From Stenotrophomonas sp. VV52 (GTDB lineage: Bacteria > Pseudomonadota > Gammaproteobacteria > Xanthomonadales > Xanthomonadaceae), in assembly GCF_002893095.1 (NCBI RefSeq), contig NZ_PKQQ01000001.1:62001-126000 (forward strand): DNA of 64,000 nucleotides, given 5' to 3'. This document shows, in pieces, positions 1 to 9,355 of the stretch (the stretch's first letter is position 1; every line of letters begins with the position of its first letter). The notes under the pieces were generated by a model. That model saw nothing but the letters and a program-made list of their open reading frames with translations. It made no database searches and was not told the origin of the DNA. Made by a program: the position numbers and the translations under genes.

Positions 1-957
1 TTCTCGCTCAAGACCGTCAAGGGCGTGGTCAGCGCCACCCTGTACCTGCTGGCCGGCCTGGTGTTCGTGGTGCTGGCCTGGAACCTGTTCGCGCCCAGCC
101 TGTTTGCCCAGGTGCAGATGCCCGACAAGGCGGCCGGTGCGCTGTGGCACAGCGTGGGCTGGCGCAGCACCGCGCTGCTGCTGGCCGTCTTGTCGCCGAT
201 CGTGTTTGCCGCCGCCTTCATCGAATACCGGCTGTACATCCGCGAGATGCGCATGGAGAAGCACGAGGTCAAGCAGGAGCACAAGGACCACAACGGCAAT
301 CCGGAAATCAAGCAGCGCCGCCGCCAGATCGGCGAAGAGCTGTCCGGCCAGACCCAGGCCGACATCGCCGGCTCCTCGCTGATCCTGGCCAACCCCACCC
401 ACATCGCGGTGGGCATCTTCATCCATCCGGACTACCCCGGCCTGCAGTTCGTCTCCGTGCGCGAGCGCGGCAACCGCGCACGCAAGGTCATCGCACTGGC
501 TGAAAAGTGGGGCATTCCGGTCGTTCGCGACATTCCGGTCGCACGCGCGGTGTTCTTCAAGACCCGCCGCTACCAGTTCGTGCCGGCCGACCTCACTGCG
601 CCGATCACCCGGATCCTGCTGTGGCTGAAGGACATCGAACGCAACAACGCGCCGCCGCCACCAGATTCCGGTCACGACGGCGAGAACGCGCCGGAATCGA
701 CACCCCCGCTTGACGGCACCCCGCCGCGCCCATCCGCGAATGAGGGAAACCCGAAAGTCCCCCCTTCGCATCCCCGCCAGACTGTGCGTGTCCTGCAGCG
801 CCGTCGGCCCCAACCGGTAACCCACCATGACCCAAGCCCACGACGCCCCCACCGATTCCCAGACCCAACAGGCCCAGCTGGACGAACTGGCCCAGTTGTT
901 GTTCGAAGGCGCCCAGAGCGGTGCCGCAATCAAGGATCTGAAGGGGGTCAGCGATGA
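1..957 (+). CDS. sctU: SctU (SpaS/YscU/FlhB family) export-apparatus switch protein, 5' end missing
   Basis: Inner-membrane component of the type III export apparatus that switches substrate class after autocleavage. The frame is open from base 1, so the N-terminus lies outside the window. Two hydrophobic segments (about nt 25-90 and 160-220) are followed by a charged linker and the cytoplasmic domain with the autocleavage motif NPTH at nt 391-402. The family domain ends near WLKDIE (about nt 624-641). Beyond it the frame runs about 100 more residues of Pro/Arg-rich low complexity and overlaps the next gene by 131 bp, whereas SPI-1 SpaS ends some 30 residues after this point. The tail may be a read-through of a lost stop. 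Family assignment is secure; the true 3' end is less so. Confidence 0.93.
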   Translation, partial: FSLKTVKGVVSATLYLLAGLVFVVLAWNLFAPSLFAQVQMPDKAAGALWHSVGWRSTALLLAVLSPIVFAAAFIEYRLYIREMRMEKHEVKQEHKDHNGNPEIKQRRRQIGEELSGQTQADIAGSSLILANPTHIAVGIFIHPDYPGLQFVSVRERGNRARKVIALAEKWGIPVVRDIPVARAVFFKTRRYQFVPADLTAPITRILLWLKDIERNNAPPPPDSGHDGENAPESTPPLDGTPPRPSANEGNPKVPPSHPRQTVRVLQRRRPQPVTHHDPSPRRPHRFPDPTGPAGRTGPVVVRRRPERCRNQGSEGGQR

Positions 958-1360
958 CCTGCTGGAAAGCGTCTACGCCTATGCGCACCGTTTCTACACC
1001 GACGGTCGCCTGGACGAAGCCGAAACGTTCTTCCGCTTCCTGTACCTGTACGACTTCTACAACGGCGACTACGCACTCGGCCTGGCCGCGGTGCTGCAGA
1101 TGAAGAAGGACTACGCCAAGGCCATCGACATGTATGCGCTGGCCTACGCACTGCTCAAGGGCGACGAACGGCCAATGCTGCATGTCGGCCAGTGCCACCT
1201 GGCCATGGGCAAGTTGACCCTGGCCAAGGGCTGCTTCGAAACCGTGCAGCTGCGTTCCACCGATCCGGACCTGCTTGCGCGGGCCAAGGTCTACCTGCAG
1301 GCGCTGGCCAGTAACGGCACCGCCCCTCCCGATTCCACAGAGGACACCGATTCCGCATGA
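827..1360 (+). CDS. sicA: SicA/SycD/LcrH-type class II chaperone of the translocators
   Basis: Cytoplasmic TPR chaperone that keeps the two translocator proteins SctE and SctB soluble before secretion. The 177-residue product shows the typical helix pairs, with a TPR-like core from about residue 45 to 165 (FYTDGRLDEAETFFRFLYLY, then YALGLAAVLQMKKDYAKAI). Length fits the family (about 165 residues). It sits directly before sctE, the order of sicA-sipB in SPI-1, and its stop overlaps the sctE start as ATGA. The start is the first ATG in frame and lies inside the 3' tail of the sctU frame. Confidence 0.92.
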   Translation: MTQAHDAPTDSQTQQAQLDELAQLLFEGAQSGAAIKDLKGVSDDLLESVYAYAHRFYTDGRLDEAETFFRFLYLYDFYNGDYALGLAAVLQMKKDYAKAIDMYALAYALLKGDERPMLHVGQCHLAMGKLTLAKGCFETVQLRSTDPDLLARAKVYLQALASNGTAPPDSTEDTDSA

Positions 1361-3168
1361 TCATCACCGCTTCCGCCAGCCACACGCCGCTGGCCTTTAC
1401 CGGCAAGACCGCTGCACGCGACGACGCGCCTTCCATCGCCGCCGGCTTTGGCTCGGCCCCGCTGCAGCAGGTCGAAGCCATCGACCGCAAAGTGCTGGAG
1501 CTGCTGGCCAAGGCAGCCGGTGACAGCAACAGCAGCAGCGCCGAGGCGGAAGCACCCAACCCGAATGCGCCGGTATTGCGCAAGGCCGACATGCAGCGCC
1601 TGGTGCGCGCCGCCGTGCAGGCCCAGGCCCAGGCGACCGGCGCCACCCCGCCGCGCATGACGCCGGAAGCGGCCATGACCCTGCTGGCCATGCAGCTCAG
1701 CGAGCTGGTTACCACTGAGAACACCCGCAGCCTGTCGTCGCAGCTGGAGCTGGTGAAACAGCGCCTGGCCCAGCGCGCCGCAAGCGCGCAGGAGCTGGCC
1801 GAGGCCATTCGCCTGGCGCAGGAAGTGGTGGACGGGGCCATGGCCGACATGGGCGCGGCTGAGGGCGAGCTGCTTGCTGCGGCCGAGGCGCTGAAGGAGG
1901 CCGAAGCCGAAGTGAAGCGGCTGGAGAAGGCGCTGGCCGATGCTCTGCCGGAAGACCAGGATGCTATTCGCGCCCAGCTGGAGGCCGCCAAGGGCAGGGC
2001 TGCGGAATCCCAGGTGCGGGTGGACGATGGCATCAGCACCTTGGTGCAGGCCTCGAACGCGCTGAACAAAGCGCTGGCCGATCTCGAAGACTTCAAGGGC
2101 CAGGCAGACAAGCTGGACCCGAATGGCAGCGTGAGTGTCCGCGGCGATGAGAAGGCCCGTACCAATGCCGCGACGCTGAGCGAACTGCTGGCCGTGCTGC
2201 AGGAAATCATCGGCAAGGCCAACGATGCCAAGCTGGAAGCCGACACCCGCCTGGTCCAGGACGTCCTGCGCCTGCGCGAAGCCGAGAACCTGCGTCGCTC
2301 GCAGGAATACCAGGACGAACTGGCCAAGGCTGAAGCGGCTCAGAAGAAAATGGGCTGCATCGGCAAGATCATCGGCTGGGTGGTTACCGTGGTTGCGGTC
2401 GTCGCAGCACCGTTCACCGGAGGCGCAAGCATGGTGCTGGCCGGGATCGGCCTGGCCCTCGCCATCGGCGAAGAGCTGGGGCTGAACATCATGGGCAAGA
2501 TCATGGAGCCCATCATGAAGCTGGTGATGGAGCTGGTGAAGGCGGTGGGCAATGTGATGGGGGACGTGCTGACCAAGCTCGGCGTCTCCTCTGCCTTCGT
2601 CGACAAGATCAAGGACGTGCTCGGCGTCATCGTCGTTGCCGCACTGATCATCGCCGCGGTCGTGCTCACCAAGCGCGTGGCGGGCACCGTGGCCGTGCAG
2701 CAGCTGGCCAAGGCGGTGACCCGCGCCGTGACCGACGCGATCAGCAAGGCACTGCCGCAGATGATCAAGATGCTGGCGCAATCGGCCAAGAGCGCCGTGG
2801 ATGACGTGGCCAAGGCCATCGCCAAGACGGCCAGCAAGGTGACCAGCAGCAACGCGGACACCTTGGCTACCCGCGCGGGCTATGCCACCAAGGCGTCGCA
2901 CACCCTGCAGTTCGCCAACCAGACCAGCCAGGGCGTGGGCGCCATCGTGATTGCCGACATGCACATCAATGCCGCCGAGCTGCTCGCAAAGCTGGAGGTC
3001 GGCCTGGCCGACAGCCAGATCTTCCGCGACCTGATCCAGAAGATCCTCGAGTACTTCATGCAGGTCAACACCCTGGTCGCCGACCTCTTCAAGCAGATGA
3101 CCAACGTGCAGGAATCGGAATACGAAACCGCGCAGTTCGTCACCTCCCGCGTCGGCCACGCTGCCTGA
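1357..3168 (+). CDS. sctE: SctE translocator (SipB/IpaB/YopB family)
   Basis: Major hydrophobic translocator that forms the pore in the host membrane with SctB. The 603-residue protein has a long Ala/Glu-rich coiled-coil region (about residues 110-330), a first hydrophobic segment (about 337-370, beginning KIIGWVVTVVAVVAAP) and a second one (about 421-438, VIVVAALIIAAVVLTK). Between and after them are Ala/Lys-rich amphipathic helices. Size and layout match SipB/IpaB (about 590 residues) rather than the shorter YopB. It overlaps the chaperone stop by 4 bp and is followed 40 bp later by sctB. Confidence 0.9.
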   Translation: MIITASASHTPLAFTGKTAARDDAPSIAAGFGSAPLQQVEAIDRKVLELLAKAAGDSNSSSAEAEAPNPNAPVLRKADMQRLVRAAVQAQAQATGATPPRMTPEAAMTLLAMQLSELVTTENTRSLSSQLELVKQRLAQRAASAQELAEAIRLAQEVVDGAMADMGAAEGELLAAAEALKEAEAEVKRLEKALADALPEDQDAIRAQLEAAKGRAAESQVRVDDGISTLVQASNALNKALADLEDFKGQADKLDPNGSVSVRGDEKARTNAATLSELLAVLQEIIGKANDAKLEADTRLVQDVLRLREAENLRRSQEYQDELAKAEAAQKKMGCIGKIIGWVVTVVAVVAAPFTGGASMVLAGIGLALAIGEELGLNIMGKIMEPIMKLVMELVKAVGNVMGDVLTKLGVSSAFVDKIKDVLGVIVVAALIIAAVVLTKRVAGTVAVQQLAKAVTRAVTDAISKALPQMIKMLAQSAKSAVDDVAKAIAKTASKVTSSNADTLATRAGYATKASHTLQFANQTSQGVGAIVIADMHINAAELLAKLEVGLADSQIFRDLIQKILEYFMQVNTLVADLFKQMTNVQESEYETAQFVTSRVGHAA

Positions 3169-3208
3169 CCGGCGCGCGGCGACCCCCATTTCTTTCAAGG
3201 ACAACGTA

Positions 3209-4495
3209 ATGACCACCTCGATTCCGATTCAGCACGCGACGCCGGTGCGGATGCTGGACCTGCTGAACCTGAAAGCCCCGGTTGAAACCACTGTCGAATC
3301 CAACCAGACGGTACCGATGGATGCGCAGATGTTGCGTACGCTCACCGGGGCCGTCGCCAGCAGAATGCTGGTGGAAGGCGAAAACGGAGACGGTCGCACC
3401 GCCGAAGCGCCGGTCGCGAACCTGCGTGCCTCCACCATTTCGCTGCGCGAAGCCAGCGAAAGGCTGGCCGGTATCGTCAGCGAGCTGCCCGTGATTCTCT
3501 CGGCGCTGCTGGGCACCCAGGATCCGCTCAAGAGCGAGGAGGGCGCGACTGTCCGCGCTGCGGAGGGCGCCGCAGCCCAGGCACCGCTCCTCGCAGCCCG
3601 CGATGGCGCCGCGATGGCTACAACCACCGAGGGCACGACCGGCGTGGACGCCGACGTGGGTGACCGCTCCGCCAATGCCGGGGCCTGGATCGCGTCCAGT
3701 CCGTTCAGCAATCTGCTGGCACTGCTGCGCCAGCTGCTGCTCAAGTTCGAGAAGCTGGACCGCGACAACAGCACCAAGATGGTGATCATGCAGCGCGAGA
3801 TCACCATTCTCGCCGGCGACAAGGGCGTGGAAAAGGCGCGTGAGAACCTGGGGGGCGCCATCGGGGCCGCCGTCATGACCGGCGCGATCGGGGGCGCGGC
3901 ACTGAAGCAGACCTTCAAGTCGAACACCATCCAGACCGCCAGCATGAAGAGCAATCTCAACGCTGGGAACAACACCAAGGTCAGCGTCGAGGCCTCTTCC
4001 GGCGGAATCCGGAGCAGCGCCACGCCCAGCGATGAGCTGCGTCCGGCCCGAAACCTCAACGGCAGCCCGGTCGAATCGGCACGGGGCACCGAGCGTGCAG
4101 CAGCAGACCTTCAGGCGGATACCTCGGTCGATCGTCACGCCATCGACGCGACCATGAAGACCACCGGCCAGAAGACGAGCGAGGAATCGAACCAGCTCAA
4201 CCACGGCGTGGAAATGGCGCGGTCCCAGATTCCCGCCAGCCAGGGCATGATGCTGAACATGCTCGCTCCGGGCATCGGTGCCACCGTCTCGTCGGGCGTG
4301 CAGATCGAGTCCGAAATGACCGAGGCCGAACGCCAGCTCGCACTACAGGTGGCAGACGTGTTCCGTCGCATCGCCGACGAGCAGCAGGACCAGTCCGCCA
4401 AGACCCGCGACATGCGCGATGCCGCTGCGCAGCTGTTCGAAAGCATGCTCAACCTGATGTCCGGCACCAGCGCGCACATCATCTCGAAGTACTGA
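3209..4495 (+). CDS. sctB: SctB-type minor translocator (SipC/IpaC position)
   Basis: Probable second translocator. The 428-residue protein has one hydrophobic Gly/Ala-rich segment (about residues 215-232, GGAIGAAVMTGAIGGAAL) and a helical C-terminus (QLALQVADVFRRIADEQQDQ onward) ending in a Ser/Lys-Tyr tail. SipC is 409 residues with a comparable single hydrophobic region. The position between sctE and sctA is the main support; sequence likeness to SipC is weak by eye. A Shine-Dalgarno AAGGA lies 9 bases before the ATG. YopD-like classification is the alternative. Confidence 0.78.
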   Translation: MTTSIPIQHATPVRMLDLLNLKAPVETTVESNQTVPMDAQMLRTLTGAVASRMLVEGENGDGRTAEAPVANLRASTISLREASERLAGIVSELPVILSALLGTQDPLKSEEGATVRAAEGAAAQAPLLAARDGAAMATTTEGTTGVDADVGDRSANAGAWIASSPFSNLLALLRQLLLKFEKLDRDNSTKMVIMQREITILAGDKGVEKARENLGGAIGAAVMTGAIGGAALKQTFKSNTIQTASMKSNLNAGNNTKVSVEASSGGIRSSATPSDELRPARNLNGSPVESARGTERAAADLQADTSVDRHAIDATMKTTGQKTSEESNQLNHGVEMARSQIPASQGMMLNMLAPGIGATVSSGVQIESEMTEAERQLALQVADVFRRIADEQQDQSAKTRDMRDAAAQLFESMLNLMSGTSAHIISKY

Positions 4496-4503
4496 GGCAC
4501 ACC

Positions 4504-5577
4504 ATGACGACCCCCATCGACACCGCCACTGCGGTCATGTCCATGCGCCCCCTGCAGGCACTGCAGGGGCAGGTGAAACAGGCAGCATTGGAAGCCCCGA
4601 CGCTCGACCCCGAAACCCGGTCCCGAGTGCTGCAGCTAGGTCACGTCGCCAGAAGTGCACGCACTGCCTCCGCGCAGCAGATACGCCTCGCCGAGGAGCT
4701 CGCCACGACCGGGCTGTCAGCGGCGGGGCCGAGAACGGCGGAGTCGCTGAACGACGCGGTAGCGATGGAAGAGCTGAAGCGCAGACAGCAGAAGGAATCC
4801 GAGCTGACCGCCGGGTTGCGCCACGCGTTGCAGGGCTCCTCCCGTACCCAGGACGACATGGTTCGCGCCATCGGCTTCCTGATGCCGCAGATGCTCATCG
4901 AAGACGAGGATTTGGTGGGCCTGCCGGGCTTCCAGTCGCCGATGGAGAATCCTGCTGATCTGGACATGAGCGGCCTGATCTGGAACTCGCATGCCGACTT
5001 CTTCGAGCAGATCAGCGCTCTTCTGGGCGTGTTGCAGACCGAGTGGTTGAGCAAATACCAGGATGCACTGTCGAACTTCCTTGAGTTCTATAAGGAATTC
5101 TCAGACATCATGGAGAAAATCGTCCTCACGGCGGACGGCGACAAGGGAAATGTCAAGATCGAGTTCAAGGAGGTTCGCGAGGCGTTGTACGCCCTTGCCA
5201 ACAAGTACCGCTTTAGTGAGCCGCTCGCACTATTCTCGACGGAAGGGGCGGCCACAGCATTCATGGAATCGTTGGGATTGCCAGGAATGAAGGTTCAGGC
5301 CTATGCGGATGGCACATATGGGGTCCTGATGGATGTCGATGCCGTCGATGACATCGTTCGGAGCATGTTTCACAACACAACCCATTGGGACTCAGCGGAG
5401 TACAACGCCTGGGTTTCAGCCAAAGACAGCAACATGGAGCAGATCAAGCACGTCAGCAAGGTGCTTGGCGAGAAGCTCAATGAAATGACCCAGAAGTACG
5501 ACAACATCGTGAAGATACTCAGCTCGTCGATTGACAAGATGTCTGAAGCCAACAACAGCTACGTGCACAACACCTGA
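4504..5577 (+). CDS. sctA: needle-tip protein, first copy (SipD/IpaD/BipD family)
   Basis: Hydrophilic protein expected to cap the needle and guide translocator insertion. The 357-residue product has a helical N-terminal part, a mixed central domain and a C-terminal long helix (KHVSKVLGEKLNEMTQKYDN and following), the part that packs as the coiled coil in IpaD/SipD and ends close to the C-terminus as in the family. Length fits (IpaD 332, SipD 343). It starts 8 bp after the sctB stop. A second, related gene follows directly, and the last 57 residues of the two are identical at 50 positions. Confidence 0.88.
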   Translation: MTTPIDTATAVMSMRPLQALQGQVKQAALEAPTLDPETRSRVLQLGHVARSARTASAQQIRLAEELATTGLSAAGPRTAESLNDAVAMEELKRRQQKESELTAGLRHALQGSSRTQDDMVRAIGFLMPQMLIEDEDLVGLPGFQSPMENPADLDMSGLIWNSHADFFEQISALLGVLQTEWLSKYQDALSNFLEFYKEFSDIMEKIVLTADGDKGNVKIEFKEVREALYALANKYRFSEPLALFSTEGAATAFMESLGLPGMKVQAYADGTYGVLMDVDAVDDIVRSMFHNTTHWDSAEYNAWVSAKDSNMEQIKHVSKVLGEKLNEMTQKYDNIVKILSSSIDKMSEANNSYVHNT

Positions 5578-5632
5578 CCTGCGCGTACCGGCGGCGACTG
5601 AAACGCCGCGTTCTGTAGTAGTTCACCAGCTC

Positions 5633-5657
5633 CCGGGCGCCGGACAACGGCGCCCGG
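5633..5657 (+). other. intercistronic hairpin between the two tip genes
   Basis: Perfect 9-bp stem (CCGGGCGCC / GGCGCCCGG) with a 7-base loop in the 115-bp gap between sctA1 and sctA2. There is no U-tract, so it is more likely an mRNA stability or processing element than a terminator; function is inferred. Confidence 0.5.
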
Positions 5658-5692
5658 AATCCCCTTAGCGGTATGAAGCGAGGAACTCCACC

Positions 5693-6712
5693 ATGGCAAC
5701 CGCCATCAGTACTACGAACGCGCAGTTTGCATTGCGTGCCTTTGGAATCCAGACCGCCGAAACCCCGGCGGCCAGCCTTGAAGCAGCGTCGCTCGATCCT
5801 GAACTGCAATCGAGGCTTCGGCAGTTGAATGGAATGGCTCGCGCAGCGCAGCGTGACGCCATCGTCTTCGGCCGGATTGTTTCCGAACATGATGCGGGAC
5901 TTCCGGATCAGCGGGACATGGCCCGGTTTGAGGCTGCGTACGTGCGCACGCAGCAATCCCAGTCGGATCTCCTCCGGGCACTGGACTTCCTGATGCCGCG
6001 TGCGCTCGCGGAGTCGGGGTCAGGCGAGGGGGCCATGGAAGAGGGCGGCTCCGGCAGCGCAAAGGACTTGGATGCGGGTGGACTGGTCTGGTCCTCCCAC
6101 GCGCAGTTCTTCGAGCAGATCAGCGCCCTGATTGCCATCCTGCAGAGCGAGTACCTGAGCAAGTTCCAGGATGCGCTGAGCCAGTTCCTGGTCTTCTACG
6201 ACAGCTTCTCCAACATCATGGAGATGCTCAAGCCGGTCGCCTCGGGCGACAAAGGCGACATAACGATCGACTTCACGCTCGTGCACGCAGAGCTCAAAAA
6301 GCTTGCGAATGAAACCCTGAACGATTCGATGGTGCTGGGAAAGTTCACGTCGCAGGCGGCAGCCGAGGCATTCAAGAAGTCCGTGGGCCTTCCTGGCCTC
6401 AATCTGTATGGGCCAGGTGCGGACGGAGTGTACCGCCTGACAATGGATACATCTGCCGTGGACGACCTTGTATCCAGCATGGAAGACAAGAATGGCGATC
6501 CGCTGCCCAAGGATCACAAGATGGACAGCGCCCAGTACAACGCCTGGATATCCGCCAAGGACAGCAACATGGAGCAGGTCAAGCACGTCAGCAAGGTGCT
6601 GGGCGAGAAACTGAATGAGGCGACCCAGAAGTTCGACAATATTGTAAAGATTTTGAGCTCGTCCATCGACAAGATGACCGAAGCCAACATGAGTTACGTG
6701 CGCAACACCTGA
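5693..6712 (+). CDS. needle-tip protein, second copy (SipD/IpaD/BipD family paralogue)
   Basis: Tandem paralogue of the preceding tip gene, 339 residues. The C-terminal 57 residues match copy 1 at 50 positions (both contain SAKDSNMEQ, KHVSKVLGEKLNE and DNIVKILSSSIDKM). The segment around HAQFFEQISALIAILQSEYL is also close to copy 1, while N-terminal and central parts differ clearly. The start is set by a good Shine-Dalgarno (GAGGAA, 7 bases before ATG). A tip complex is normally a homopentamer, so a second tip protein could form mixed or alternative tips; that is inference. Both copies look intact. Confidence 0.87.
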   Translation: MATAISTTNAQFALRAFGIQTAETPAASLEAASLDPELQSRLRQLNGMARAAQRDAIVFGRIVSEHDAGLPDQRDMARFEAAYVRTQQSQSDLLRALDFLMPRALAESGSGEGAMEEGGSGSAKDLDAGGLVWSSHAQFFEQISALIAILQSEYLSKFQDALSQFLVFYDSFSNIMEMLKPVASGDKGDITIDFTLVHAELKKLANETLNDSMVLGKFTSQAAAEAFKKSVGLPGLNLYGPGADGVYRLTMDTSAVDDLVSSMEDKNGDPLPKDHKMDSAQYNAWISAKDSNMEQVKHVSKVLGEKLNEATQKFDNIVKILSSSIDKMTEANMSYVRNT

Positions 6713-6739
6713 GTTGCGCATTTTACTGGAGACTTAGTT

Positions 6740-9355
6740 ATGCCCGGTATTTCCAACGCGCTTTCAGGCGCATCCGCCGCTACACGTCCAGCGTCGAACC
6801 CCGTACTGCGCGCCATGCTCAGCCGGATGGTGCTCAATGACGTCAGAAATGGTGCGGGACCGGTCCGTTGCCGTTTGACGCACGCACGCGGAACGCATGA
6901 GCGCATGGCCTATGCGGATGCGATGAGCGTGTCCCGCAGCGTCATGGAGACGGGCAAGGCATCGTTGTCCAGAGATGAGCAGGTGTCCATTGGAAAGGGG
7001 ATTGACCTGCTAGGCACGAGGAGTGCCGAACAGCTGGGTCCCGTGCTGGTGGAGTATCTGACGACGTTTGGTGCGGTGCGTGGCGCAATTGTCGAGCTGC
7101 TGCGCGAAGGCGCGGATGCGGAGCGCCTGGCACCGCTGTTGGACAAGTTCGACAAGAACCTTGTGACCATCGGAATCCGCATGGGCGAGTGCAAAGGCAT
7201 CCCGGACGCAGCCAGGAACAAGTACACCGGGAAAGTGTGCGATGCGGTGGAAGCCGGCAAGAAGCTGATGGTCAAGTGCGCAGGCGAGGTGGGATCGGAA
7301 GAATTGCTGCGCGGTGTGGCGCAGTCCATTCTTCCCAATTCCATCCTGCAGAGCCTCACGGAACGGCAGCCGCATCTGGTGGAAGCCTTCCAGGAGCCCG
7401 ATGGCGCAAAGAAGCTGCTCGACGTGATCGTGTCCACCGCCGCACACAAGCTGGAGGCTGGGTTGATATCACACATCGGAACGGGAGGCGCCGAGTCGTT
7501 CAGCGGTGCCGTTCTGGATCTTCTGAAGACAGCGGAATACATCGTGCCCGGACAAAAGGGGCAGGCGGGCGAGTCACCCGCTGATCCGGTGGATGTCAAC
7601 GCACCGGTTCGGCCGGACGAGCTGCGTAACCTCGCGGGGCCCGGCGCCCCCGTGCTCTACAACAACGTCCATTCGCCCGTGAAGGTGGTCAATGAGCTCG
7701 GCGATCTTGTCAAGTTCATGGAGCGCGATCGTTCGCTTCCGTTGAACGAGGTGCGAAACCTGGTCAGCGACGCGCATCGTCGCGGACAACGGCTGGGCGC
7801 GGTGCAGGAACGACTTCGCACGCAGTCGGACCTCATTGCCAAGCTGCTGGAAGACAACGCACGCCTCCGTAACATCGTGAGCCGTTCAGAGTTCACGAGC
7901 CAAGGCGTTGGGACTGACAACGATTCCAGTTTGAAGGATCCGCTGCCTCGCAGTGATCTGAAACTCGACCACAATCAGCGCGAGGACATCCAGCGTTCGG
8001 ATGCCCAGTTGAACACTGATGCGCATTCGGAGGAACTGCTGCGCAGGGCTCAAGGCACTGGCGATGACATCACGCGGCCAACGCCGCCACGCGCGGACGA
8101 CCAGGTGGATGGTCGGAAGCTGGATGTGAAGGACGGGACGGAATCTACTCTGCTGAAGGATGACGCACTTCGGCAGTTGGCGTCGTCACCTGTGAAACGC
8201 CAGTTCAGGGTCGGCGATGGCCTCGTGCGTAGCGAGAGCCGGACCGAGGCGAACACTTCCTCCAAGCGCGACGTCTCGGCTGGGTCCGGGTCACCTGTGC
8301 AGGAAGACGAAGTAGTAGGTGAGTTCGAGCGGTACCTGCAGACGTTCGGATTTGAGCAGCGCCCATTGCCGCGTGACCCGCATCAGCCGTTTGGTCCTCG
8401 CAACCTGAAACAGGCTGATGCAGGTGACGGTGGCCCGGCACCCACCGCCAACCGCACGCTGCTGCCCAGTGACCTGGTGAGCTATCGCGACGCCCGCGCG
8501 CTCAGTTCCGGCGTGCCGTTTACCCCAGTGAGCACCGGCAGAGTTGGGCAACCGCTGTCTGGCCGCCCGCAGGGTGAGTTTGCCGAGTTTGTTGATCGGC
8601 TGGGCGTCGGCAACGTCAGCCCCACGCACGTGATGGACAGGAATGGGCGTGGATCCGTACCGCCGGCGTCCCTGGTGATCCGGGGGCCGGTATCCGAACT
8701 GGAACGGGCTTTTGAGAGCCATAGGAGCCGAAAGATGAATCCTCTGTTGCAGCCGGCAAGTTCGGCATCACCACACCGTTCGCCGAGGCCCGAGCCGGTC
8801 CGGGAGGCCGATCGGAGCATGGCGTCGGATTTCCTTGTGAAGCCGACGGCAAGCCCCACGGAGCTTTCATCTCCACGACTGGTTTCGGCGATGAATCGCG
8901 CATTGGAACGTGCAAAGCCCACGACGATACCTTCACCGCTGACGATTCTGGCCCGTTCGGTCCCGTGGCCGCCGACCGCCGCTCCGAACACGGTAGCGCG
9001 TGGCCGGTCCGATTCCCTGGCAAGCATCAGCTCGACCGGCAGCCGGGCCGATTCACTTCGCGAAGAGATTCTTTCAGGCTCGAAGTCCCCGCGTGGCGCG
9101 GCAACCCGGCAGGTCCGCTTTGACGACAAGATCGAGTACTTCTCGGATGCCGACAGCGCTGCGTGGGATAGCGGCGACTCCGGCAACGAGTCCCCGCTCG
9201 TTCAGATCGAGGCAGATTGGGCGCCTCAGCAGGTCGACCGCGTCGCAGACCGGACGCCGCGAAAGGATGAAAAGCTCACCGCGAAGATGCAGATGGGAGA
9301 CGTGATCGCAGAGCTGAAGCAGATGGGGCCTCGTCAGCTGCGGCCCGCGCTGTGA
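6740..9355 (+). CDS. large unrecognised protein in the SipA position, candidate type III effector
   Basis: 871 residues, no family recognised. Residues about 20-262 are a helical domain colinear with the 289-residue protein encoded at 10272-11141: Cys44, Cys151 and Cys180 here match Cys45, Cys151 and Cys181 there, and an ungapped 31-residue stretch (E183-L213 here) has 12 identities. A possible coiled coil follows (about 335-385), then about 450 residues rich in Ser, Asp, Arg and Pro that look disordered. Near the C-terminus RQVRF (790-794), followed by DDKIEYFSD, fits the eukaryotic PP1 docking pattern. Position between tip genes and iacP is that of sipA in SPI-1. Secretion as an effector is inferred from position and composition only. 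Confidence 0.7.
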   Translation: MPGISNALSGASAATRPASNPVLRAMLSRMVLNDVRNGAGPVRCRLTHARGTHERMAYADAMSVSRSVMETGKASLSRDEQVSIGKGIDLLGTRSAEQLGPVLVEYLTTFGAVRGAIVELLREGADAERLAPLLDKFDKNLVTIGIRMGECKGIPDAARNKYTGKVCDAVEAGKKLMVKCAGEVGSEELLRGVAQSILPNSILQSLTERQPHLVEAFQEPDGAKKLLDVIVSTAAHKLEAGLISHIGTGGAESFSGAVLDLLKTAEYIVPGQKGQAGESPADPVDVNAPVRPDELRNLAGPGAPVLYNNVHSPVKVVNELGDLVKFMERDRSLPLNEVRNLVSDAHRRGQRLGAVQERLRTQSDLIAKLLEDNARLRNIVSRSEFTSQGVGTDNDSSLKDPLPRSDLKLDHNQREDIQRSDAQLNTDAHSEELLRRAQGTGDDITRPTPPRADDQVDGRKLDVKDGTESTLLKDDALRQLASSPVKRQFRVGDGLVRSESRTEANTSSKRDVSAGSGSPVQEDEVVGEFERYLQTFGFEQRPLPRDPHQPFGPRNLKQADAGDGGPAPTANRTLLPSDLVSYRDARALSSGVPFTPVSTGRVGQPLSGRPQGEFAEFVDRLGVGNVSPTHVMDRNGRGSVPPASLVIRGPVSELERAFESHRSRKMNPLLQPASSASPHRSPRPEPVREADRSMASDFLVKPTASPTELSSPRLVSAMNRALERAKPTTIPSPLTILARSVPWPPTAAPNTVARGRSDSLASISSTGSRADSLREEILSGSKSPRGAATRQVRFDDKIEYFSDADSAAWDSGDSGNESPLVQIEADWAPQQVDRVADRTPRKDEKLTAKMQMGDVIAELKQMGPRQLRPAL

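Noticed and set aside
1291-3216. Open frame of 641 codons on the - strand
   Set aside because: Antisense to sctE, whose chaperone coupling, hydrophobic segments and position are convincing.
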